Assembly: GCF_900111255.1 (NCBI RefSeq)
Contig: NZ_FOGP01000008.1
Location: forward strand, 21,798 to 85,797
Length of the DNA: 64,000 nucleotides
DNA from: Parafannyhessea umbonata
Lineage (GTDB): Bacteria; Actinomycetota; Coriobacteriia; Coriobacteriales; Atopobiaceae
Direction of reading: 5' to 3'
Shown here: piece after piece, positions 18,785 through 24,689 of the stretch
How the letters are laid out: the number at the start of each line of letters is the position of its first letter
Numbering within the stretch: the first letter of the stretch is position 1
The notes under the pieces: generated by a model
Seen by the model: only the letters and a program-made list of their open reading frames with translations
Database searches by the model: none
What the model was told of the DNA's origin: nothing
Program-made: the position numbers and the translations under genes

Positions 18785-21136
18785 ATGACGTTGTTGTTTG
18801 AACCCAACATAGCAACGGGGGAGGGAAGCGTCGATAGATTTCGACGCTTCCTCCTCACACTCTGCCTCTTCGTCACCCTGTTTCTCGTCCGCATTCTCAT
18901 AATGCCCACCTGCGCTTTCGGTGTCGAGGTGGCTGCGGATAATACAGCGCAAGGTGATGCTGCCGATGCCGTCTCGGAACGAGATCGTCTTCCATCCGAC
19001 TGCGGAGACTATTCAGTTGACTGCCTAGCTGGGACCGACGGCATCGCGACTATTGTGGCCAATGACTCTTGCGGGCCTTGGCTTTTCGGGGCGTCCTCTG
19101 TGACGGATGGCGTAGTTTCCGATAAGCCTGGTCTTGGCCAAGGGGCTCCTGAGGGGCGGCTCGGTATCGGTGACTCCGCATTGGATTCGTCCCGTTCGAG
19201 CGATATCGCTGCTGACGACGATGAATCAATAATGGACTCAATCACCGACTCCGCGTCGATCGTTGAAGTCACGGGAGCTGATGACGGACTGCATCAAACT
19301 ACTGCTAGCAGCAATAATTCCCAGCTAATCGTGCTAGCTAGCAATGGTGGTGTGCCAGATGAAAATGCTGATAGCAATTTGAGTGCCAATTCTGCTAGCA
19401 ACTTGTTGCAAGTTGCTAGCATCGTCAGCTCTCATCCCTCAACGATTTCGTATTCCGTTCGCACTGGTGGCCAACTCAGGTCTAATAACTCGTCAACATG
19501 GTCCAGTAGCTCGACTGAATTCTTCAGCTCAAATCTTGGTGGCACGGCCGTTGGCGTTACGGCTCGCCCCAGTGCCGGATATCGGTTTGACGGATGGTAT
19601 GACGAATCGTCAGGCAATCTCGTCTCCAGTGAGCTGGGCTTTACGCCGGCTAGACCTGCCGACGGTTGGCCAACGACCTGCTCTTTTGTTGCCCGTTTTA
19701 GTCCTGATTCGTTTGCTGTTCAGACTGCCGCCAACGGGGGCTCTGGTATCGACTATTCTGCAGTCTCTTCCTTTGGCGTCTCGGTAGTCGTTCCTTCTAA
19801 TCCTTATGTCCGGCATGGCTATTCCTTTACCGGCTGGGACGTGGCTTTGGATCCGGCGAGTGACCCCTTTGGAGGGATGCACTTCGACGAGGGAGGGAGC
19901 ATCTCTCCCCAGGTCCTTTCCCAACTCCTTTCGCGAGGGGCCTTCACTACGACAGGCGCGACCCTCTCGCTCGTACTTCACGCACAGTGGAAGGAGTCTT
20001 CCGTCTCTCTTCTATTTCAGGGCGGCGATAACGGCATCCTTACGGTGAGCCCGGGTATCTCTTCTTCTACCAGCTCTTTTTCCCAGAAGATCGGCGCAGT
20101 TTCTGGCTCTGACATGAGTGGCTACGGCAACGGCTACGACGTTGCTGCCGTCGCAAACACGGGGTTCCACTTCGCTGGCTGGACGGTGCGGGCGGGGGAG
20201 AAGGACGTATCCTCTCTTCTTGGGGGCGGATCTTCCCGCTCCATCATAAGCTCGCTTGATGCTCGCTCAGTTTCAAACGCTGCAATGGGGTCTTCTTCAA
20301 TTCGGTCCGACCTGCTGTTTATTGCGAGTTTTTCCTCAAACGTGTATGGCGTGAACTATCATTCGGGTTCTTCCGGAATTGGCTCGAGTTCACTTTCTTA
20401 CGAATCGGGTGGGTCCTTCTCTTCTTCCGGCCCTTCTTCTGGTTCAATGCGGTTCATTGGTTGGAATACTTCTCCGGATGGTTCCGGTGTATATCTCGCC
20501 CCTGGTTCCTCTGCTTCTCGAGACCTGATTAATGGCCTGATCTCACGGGGCGCTCTTGTTGACAGTGACGGCGGGGTGCTTAACCTCTACGCGATGTATG
20601 AGGCAGTCAGCCCTGTTACTCCTATCGTTCCCAATAGTCCTGTCGAGCCTGCTTCTCCTGTTGTGGAGGACGATTCTGTCACTCCAGCTATTCCTGGCAA
20701 GATTATTGAAACGATTGAGAGCGTTCTGACGCCTGTTGTCGAGCCTCTGTCTGAGGTTGTTTTTCCCGAGCTTGAGAGCCCCATCGTTACGCAGCCTCTG
20801 AGCAGCGCCTCTGAGGACCAGAGCTTGTTCTCTTCTCTCAACAACATGACCTCGGCGCAGGCAGTCGCCGCCACGGGCTCGGTCGTTACGGCTGTGACTG
20901 CCGTCGGAACTATTGCTGCGCTGGCTGGCGTCGGCGCCTCTGCACTCGGCGCCGCCGTCGCCGGTGCGGCTGGAGCTACGGGAGCCAGTGGTTTCGCTGA
21001 CATTTTTGCCGAAATTGCGGCAGAAGCGAAGGCGGCCGGTCGGGGACCGGTTGACCGTCTGACCAGCATCTTTGGTCGTAAACGTCGTCGCGCGGCCTCC
21101 TCTGGGGACGATAATACTAATGACGAGCAAGATTAG
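18785..21136 (+). CDS. Membrane-anchored B-repeat protein (783 aa)
   Basis: Start chosen at ATG 18785, 8 nt after the TGA of protein A. A TTG at 18773 would overlap that stop by 4 nt and add four residues. No good Shine-Dalgarno precedes either, which fits termination-reinitiation coupling. Order: signal peptide (basic RFRRF, then a hydrophobic stretch to CAFG, about residues 18-46); a Ser/Asp-rich linker (about 47-218) with three Cys; four InlB B-repeat units (about 219-605); a Pro-rich hinge; an Ala/Gly-rich hydrophobic stretch (about 692-733); and a tail with GRKRRR. The layout implies an extracellular repeat stalk held by a C-terminal membrane segment with an inside-positive tail. Function is unknown; it may serve as anchor or partner for protein A, which lacks one (inference). 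Gene 3 follows after 51 nt. Confidence 0.85.
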   Translation: MTLLFEPNIATGEGSVDRFRRFLLTLCLFVTLFLVRILIMPTCAFGVEVAADNTAQGDAADAVSERDRLPSDCGDYSVDCLAGTDGIATIVANDSCGPWLFGASSVTDGVVSDKPGLGQGAPEGRLGIGDSALDSSRSSDIAADDDESIMDSITDSASIVEVTGADDGLHQTTASSNNSQLIVLASNGGVPDENADSNLSANSASNLLQVASIVSSHPSTISYSVRTGGQLRSNNSSTWSSSSTEFFSSNLGGTAVGVTARPSAGYRFDGWYDESSGNLVSSELGFTPARPADGWPTTCSFVARFSPDSFAVQTAANGGSGIDYSAVSSFGVSVVVPSNPYVRHGYSFTGWDVALDPASDPFGGMHFDEGGSISPQVLSQLLSRGAFTTTGATLSLVLHAQWKESSVSLLFQGGDNGILTVSPGISSSTSSFSQKIGAVSGSDMSGYGNGYDVAAVANTGFHFAGWTVRAGEKDVSSLLGGGSSRSIISSLDARSVSNAAMGSSSIRSDLLFIASFSSNVYGVNYHSGSSGIGSSSLSYESGGSFSSSGPSSGSMRFIGWNTSPDGSGVYLAPGSSASRDLINGLISRGALVDSDGGVLNLYAMYEAVSPVTPIVPNSPVEPASPVVEDDSVTPAIPGKIIETIESVLTPVVEPLSEVVFPELESPIVTQPLSSASEDQSLFSSLNNMTSAQAVAATGSVVTAVTAVGTIAALAGVGASALGAAVAGAAGATGASGFADIFAEIAAEAKAAGRGPVDRLTSIFGRKRRRAASSGDDNTNDEQD
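19302..19421 (+). repeat. Cluster of TGCTAGCA palindromes inside the linker of the anchored protein
   Basis: TGCTAGCA occurs at 19303-19310, 19393-19400 and 19414-19421, and as the overlapping 12-bp palindrome TGCTAGCTAGCA at 19332-19343. The last two copies are the arms of a perfect 13-bp inverted repeat (19393-19405 with 19409-19421) around a 3-nt TTG loop. CTGCTAGCAG at 19302-19311 is itself a 10-bp palindrome. The copies encode Ala-Ser pairs (GCT AGC) in the low-complexity linker, so coding constraint alone does not require this spelling. Confidence 0.8.
19442..20605 (+). repeat. Four B-repeats of the anchored protein, order E-A-E-A
   Basis: Unit cores: GYRFDGWYDESSG (E-like, near 19578), GYSFTGWDVA (A-like, near 19818), GFHFAGWTVRAG (E-like, near 20164) and MRFIGWNTSPDGSG (A-like, near 20449). 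The two A-like units end LVLHAQW and LNLYAMY. The same E-A-E-A order occurs at unit positions 4-7 of both giant proteins. The class assignment is by eye. Confidence 0.65.
20857..21100 (+). other. C-terminal membrane anchor and basic tail
   Basis: A hydrophobic Ala/Gly/Val-rich run from about 20863 to 20985 contains AVTAVGTIAALAGVG and is followed by a segment with GRKRRR. It is long enough for one helix, possibly a hairpin of two. The basic tail fits the positive-inside rule for a cytoplasmic end. There is no LPxTG motif in front of it, so this is a membrane anchor, not a sortase substrate. Confidence 0.65.
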
Positions 21137-21175
21137 CCCCTCTCACGTGCATCATCGCGAGTGGCTATTGATGGC

Positions 21176-21182
21176 GGGAGGG
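21176..21182 (+). promoter_or_regulatory. Ribosome binding site for the EAL protein
   Basis: GGGAGGG lies 5 nt before ATG 21188. This decides the start in favour of 21188 over the in-frame GTG at 21161, which has no such site. Confidence 0.8.
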
Positions 21183-21187
21183 TAGTC

Positions 21188-23731
21188 ATGACTGCCGAAA
21201 TGAACAACTCGGAGTTCGTCGAATCGTCCGCTGATTCCTCGAAGTACGAGAATAAGCGTAGCGTGGGCTATCACATCCTGCGCATCTCGCTCTTTTTGAC
21301 GGCTGCGGTTTGCGCCGTTATCGGCATGTTCCTCTTAAACCAAAACACTAACCATCAGGTTGAGGTTGAGACCGTTGCGAATGGGGTAATCCGATCGGAG
21401 AGCCAGGCGCGCGTCCTTCTTATCATGAGCTACGACGATTCCCACGCTACCGTACCGTACGAGCGCAAGGGCGTTCTCGACTACATGAAGCGCAGTGGGG
21501 TTGAGGTCGACGTCGAGTATATGGACACCAAGGCTTATCCGGTTGGCTCGCCGGCATATGATGCCTGGAAAAGAACGATGGCCGAGAAGATCTCGTCGTC
21601 CGATTCCTATAACGCCATTATCTGCGCCGATGACGACGCCCTTACCTTCGTCGAGCAGAACCACGACACTTTGTTTAGGGGCCTTCCCGTCGTATTCTTT
21701 GGCGTCAACGATTTTGACCATGCCACCCGGGCGACCCAGTCGGGCTACGAGACCGGAATATATGAGAACAGCTCGCTTGCCGATACTATGCGCGCGGCAT
21801 CGGTTCTTCTTCCAGGCGCAAACAAGTTCCTCGCCATTGTGGACAACACCTCAACCGGCAGGGGCTCTTGTTCAACTTTTGAATCTCTCAAGTCCGAGTT
21901 CAGCGGGTTTGAGTTCAACATCGTGAATACGTCAGAGCTTACGCACGACGAGCTTGGAGAGCGTCTTTCCAACGTTGGTGACGACACCATCGTCATTCAC
22001 CTTGCTTCTTACGAGGATGCTGACGGCAACGCCTACTCGCTCGACGAGAGCTCTCACTATGTCGCCGAGAAGTGCTCGCGCCCCGTGTTTCGCGACAGCA
22101 TCGGTGGCGTAGGCGAGGGAATTTGTGGCTCAGGTTTTGTCGATTACGAAAGGCAAGGTGCACAAGCTGCAGAAATGTGCATTCAGATTCTAAACGGGGA
22201 GCTTCCTGGTAACCTGCCCCTCGTAACGGATGCCACCCCATCATATATATATGATGCGAAGGTCTTGGATCGCTTCGGGTTGGATAAGTCTGACGTGCCC
22301 GTAGACGCAATCATGATTAACGAGCATGGCATAAGCTGGCAGTCCGTCAGGCCGATTCTGTTCCCGGTGTTCCTCCTGCTGCTTGCGGTAACTTTCATTT
22401 TGGCCTTTGCGTACATCGGCTATGCTCGCAGCCTTCGTGATTCTCTTGAGATTCTTGAGTCTCGCAACAACCTCAGGTACCGTCTCTTTCACGACATCCT
22501 TACTGATCTTCCCAACAGGCAGGCTCTCATGCAGTTTCTGCATGACGAGAAGAACGGTTCAATTCAGTCGATTGTGAGTATTGACCTTAACGACTTCGGT
22601 GACATCAACGACTCGTACGGGCATGACTGCGGCGACTATGTTCTGAAAGAGATCGGTAGGCGCCTGAGTGAAATTGACTCCAAGCTTCTTGTGCGCTCTG
22701 CTGGCGACGAGTTCATCCTTGTTCTGGGTGAACGCGTCGAACCGGAATCAGCTCTTCTCGCTCAGATAATGAATGTGTTTGCCGAGAAGGTTGCCTTTGG
22801 CGATTCCGTTCTCGACATTGAGGCAAGCTACGGCGTTGCCAATTGGGATGAGTCGATGGACGAGAGTTCTATTGTCCAGTGCGTCGACCTCGCCATTCGT
22901 AATGCCAAGGTGGTCGGTGGTGGCGACTCGGTATTCTTCTACGACGAACAGATGAAACGTGACATGGAGAGAAAGCTTGAGATTACGGACTATCTTAAGC
23001 TTGCGATTGCGGAGGAGAGTCCCGTCGTTTTGTTCCAGCCCCAGGTGAACACCTACGACAAGTCCGTCTACGGTTATGAGGCTCTTGTTCGACTAAAGGA
23101 CAACGCGTATTTTCCCGATCAATTCATTCCGGTTGCTGAGGCTGCTGGTCTTGTCTCGAGTATCGATCGCATCGTTACCAAGAAAGTGATCCAGCAGCAG
23201 GCTGCCTGGCGTGCCGAGGGTCGCGAAATGAAGGTCGTTTCAATTAACTATTCGGCTGCTCAGCTTCGCGACGAAACCTATTGCGATTTCGTTGAGTCCC
23301 TGCTTCGCGAGTATGACGTTGAACCGCGCTATCTCAAGATTGAAATTACGGAATCGATGATGCTCGAGAACGAAGGTCTTGCTGAAGAACTGTTTTCCAG
23401 ACTTGAACAAATGGGCATTTCTCTTGCGCTCGATGACTTTGGAACCGGTTATTCTTCTCTCTATAGAATGGCGACCACTCCAGCTGAGTACGTTAAGCTC
23501 GATAAGTCTCTGGTTGATACTTACATGGTCCCTGGTAAGGAAGACTTCATCGATCACCTTACCCAACTAATCCACGGCATAGATAAGAAGATCATCGTGG
23601 AGGGCGTTGAGACTGCGGAGCAATACGCGATTTGCAAACGAATGGGCTGCGACATTATCCAAGGCTACTTTTTTGCCCGACCGCTTCCTTCTGCAGAGGC
23701 TGGCGCATTCGATCCCAAGACTGTCGCGTAG
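21188..23731 (+). CDS. Membrane c-di-GMP protein: ABC_sub_bind-like sensor, AGDEF, EAL (847 aa)
   Basis: Order: membrane helix 28-51; extracellular domain about 70-375 resembling ABC-type substrate-binding proteins (PF04392-like); membrane helix about 388-412; GGDEF domain about 434-590; EAL domain about 603-840. The GGDEF signature is AGDEF (505-509), so diguanylate cyclase activity is uncertain: some AGDEF proteins are active, others only bind GTP. The EAL domain keeps the residues expected of an active c-di-GMP phosphodiesterase: YEALVR (Glu631), SINYS, IEITES, LDDFGTGYSSL, VKLDKS and EGVETAEQ. The likely role is therefore hydrolysis of c-di-GMP in response to an extracellular small ligand. 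It lies 51 nt behind the anchored B-repeat gene and ends in a strong terminator, so it is probably the last gene of the operon. It also sits directly before the second giant adhesin gene. The ligand cannot be predicted. Confidence 0.9.
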   Translation: MTAEMNNSEFVESSADSSKYENKRSVGYHILRISLFLTAAVCAVIGMFLLNQNTNHQVEVETVANGVIRSESQARVLLIMSYDDSHATVPYERKGVLDYMKRSGVEVDVEYMDTKAYPVGSPAYDAWKRTMAEKISSSDSYNAIICADDDALTFVEQNHDTLFRGLPVVFFGVNDFDHATRATQSGYETGIYENSSLADTMRAASVLLPGANKFLAIVDNTSTGRGSCSTFESLKSEFSGFEFNIVNTSELTHDELGERLSNVGDDTIVIHLASYEDADGNAYSLDESSHYVAEKCSRPVFRDSIGGVGEGICGSGFVDYERQGAQAAEMCIQILNGELPGNLPLVTDATPSYIYDAKVLDRFGLDKSDVPVDAIMINEHGISWQSVRPILFPVFLLLLAVTFILAFAYIGYARSLRDSLEILESRNNLRYRLFHDILTDLPNRQALMQFLHDEKNGSIQSIVSIDLNDFGDINDSYGHDCGDYVLKEIGRRLSEIDSKLLVRSAGDEFILVLGERVEPESALLAQIMNVFAEKVAFGDSVLDIEASYGVANWDESMDESSIVQCVDLAIRNAKVVGGGDSVFFYDEQMKRDMERKLEITDYLKLAIAEESPVVLFQPQVNTYDKSVYGYEALVRLKDNAYFPDQFIPVAEAAGLVSSIDRIVTKKVIQQQAAWRAEGREMKVVSINYSAAQLRDETYCDFVESLLREYDVEPRYLKIEITESMMLENEGLAEELFSRLEQMGISLALDDFGTGYSSLYRMATTPAEYVKLDKSLVDTYMVPGKEDFIDHLTQLIHGIDKKIIVEGVETAEQYAICKRMGCDIIQGYFFARPLPSAEAGAFDPKTVA

Positions 23732-23752
23732 ATTCTTCTTACATATATATAG

Positions 23753-23788
23753 TTGGCCGGCCTCAGTATGATTCTTGGGGCCGGCCAA
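23753..23788 (+). terminator. Rho-independent terminator after the EAL gene
   Basis: Perfect 10-bp stem TTGGCCGGCC (23753-23762) with GGCCGGCCAA (23779-23788), a 16-nt loop, then the T-rich run TTGTTATTT. Each arm contains the palindrome GGCCGGCC. It is 21 bp after the stop codon. Confidence 0.85.
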
Positions 23789-24169
23789 TTGTTATTTGCT
23801 GTAGGTCGTATTACCCATTCTAAAAATTCTAGAGCCTTAAAACGCCTTATAATGGCTCGATTGTCGTGCCTCATAACCGCCTTTTCCGGCATTCTGGCTC
23901 TCTGGCTTTTTGGCGGCTTGGCCATTCTCTCTGGGGGGGCGAATCCGCTGTCGATTAGAATCGTCTGTCGATACACTCTTTTCTTCGATTGACCTCTGGT
24001 TCTCTTGCATGCGATTCGTCAAGTGACATTTTCTATGCGTTGTGTTCCTATGCGTTGCGTGCTTGTATTGCGTGCTCGTTGCAGGTGGATGGGCGGTGGT
24101 CGATACGGTGTCGGGGAGGTGGGCCTGAGGGACTGCTTCAACGCGGCCGCTCGTATAGCCTCGCAATAT

Positions 24170-24200
24170 TCTCTTGCGGTGCCTGATCCACCGCAAGAGA
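24170..24200. repeat. 11-bp perfect inverted repeat in the intergenic region
   Basis: TCTCTTGCGGT (24170-24180) and ACCGCAAGAGA (24190-24200) flank a 9-nt loop. No T-run follows on either strand, so it is not an obvious terminator. An operator or a structured RNA element is possible. Confidence 0.75.
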
Positions 24201-24414
24201 CCGGCGGGGGAGAGAAGCCTCGGGGTCAGGTCGAGAGTTTCTTCTCAGCATCCTGATTGCAATTTGAAGGTCGCGAAGCTTCGCCGACACTCGTTTGGCT
24301 CTTGTATCGCGGATGTACATTCTGAGTTGTGTTCCTACGTTCGCCTTGAGTTGCATGCCGTTCGTCGGCTGTCCAAGGCGTTGCTCCTCGGCATCGCAAT
24401 TGGGCTCTGGTAAA

Positions 24415-24451
24415 TGTGACTAATTTAGTGTTAGTATGATAAATAATACTA
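24415..24451 (+). promoter_or_regulatory. Candidate promoter/operator of giant gene B
   Basis: This AT-rich patch contrasts with its GC-rich surroundings. TGTGAC (24415-24420) could be a -35 element, 19 nt from TAAATA (24440-24445). TATGAT (24435-24440) is an alternative -10 without a clear -35. A 6-bp inverted repeat TAGTAT/ATACTA (24432-24437 and 24446-24451) brackets the -10 candidates and could bind a dimeric regulator. Assignment is tentative; the next gene starts about 125 nt downstream. Confidence 0.3.
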
Positions 24452-24481
24452 CTCTTGTGTCTTTTGTCCCTTTGGGTAGTT

Positions 24482-24548
24482 ACCGACTTCATACTCCAAA
24501 TGCGCCCGTCGGTTGCATCCTATTTATATGTTGGCGTGTTTTGCCAAC
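24482..24548 (+). promoter_or_regulatory. Structured 5' leader of giant gene B
   Basis: Two inverted repeats lie just before the start of gene B: ACCGAC/GTCGGT (24482-24487 and 24508-24513, 20-nt loop) and GTTGGC/GCCAAC (24530-24535 and 24543-24548, 7-nt loop). The second ends 17 nt before the Shine-Dalgarno. They may be leader-RNA hairpins or an operator. It matches no riboswitch class I know. Confidence 0.4.
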
Positions 24549-24565
24549 CTGCAAGGATTGTGTTT

Positions 24566-24573
24566 GGAGGTGA
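24566..24573 (+). promoter_or_regulatory. Ribosome binding site of giant gene B
   Basis: GGAGGTGA, with GGAGG placed 5 nt before ATG 24576, is close to the ideal anti-16S complement and fixes the start. Confidence 0.9.
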
Positions 24574-24575
24574 GC

Positions 24576-24689
24576 ATGGACGCACCCACCCCCTATAAGA
24601 GTTTTCTCCGCCGCCTTGTCGCCGTATTTGCCATGGCGCTGGCGATGACTATGCTTGCGTCCATGTTTGCCGCGCATCCGGCGCTCGCC
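24576..24689 (+). other. Signal peptide of protein B
   Basis: Residues 1-38: basic n-region with KSFLRR, hydrophobic core VAVFAMALAMTMLASM, and a cleavage site after HPALA (AxA rule) before DDVFA. This indicates Sec export. Confidence 0.85.

Larger units (their letters stand above)
23789..24575. other. Non-coding interval before giant gene B
   Basis: No convincing gene: the short ORFs here overlap each other in several frames and none has a Shine-Dalgarno or a recognisable product. Contents: a G7 run at 23933-23939; a direct repeat CTATGCGTTG (24033-24042 and 24048-24057); a 12-nt repeat GTTGTGTTCCTA (24039-24050 and 24326-24337); an 11-bp inverted repeat at 24170-24200; the palindrome GCGAAGCTTCGC (24273-24284); and an AT-rich, promoter-like stretch with hairpins from about 24411. 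No tRNA and no c-di-GMP riboswitch was recognised. Confidence 0.7.

Noticed and set aside
18760..18800. Frameshift (error or programmed) joining protein A to the anchored protein
   Set aside because: The downstream protein has its own convincing signal peptide, which would be misplaced in the middle of a fused surface protein, and no slippery heptamer was noticed at the boundary.
21161..21163. GTG start adding nine residues to the EAL protein
   Set aside because: No Shine-Dalgarno before it, whereas GGGAGGG sits correctly before ATG 21188.
22239..22256. Perfect 18-bp palindrome with a TA run inside the EAL gene
   Set aside because: It encodes ordinary residues (SYIYD) and TA-rich palindromes arise easily; no second copy or partner site supports a function.
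23933..23939. G7 run as a phase-variation switch
   Set aside because: It is over 600 bp from the next start and outside any credible gene or promoter spacer.
23753..23992. 79-codon ORF with hydrophobic stretches after the EAL gene
   Set aside because: It would start within the terminator stem, neither its TTG nor its later ATGs have a ribosome binding site, and the product matches nothing known to me.
24005..24413. Overlapping short ORFs in the intergenic region, both strands
   Set aside because: No ribosome binding sites, Cys/Arg-rich random-looking products, and mutual overlap in different frames.
24411..24575. c-di-GMP riboswitch in the leader of gene B (tempting next to an EAL gene)
   Set aside because: The conserved class I or class II core elements were not found; only simple hairpins are present.
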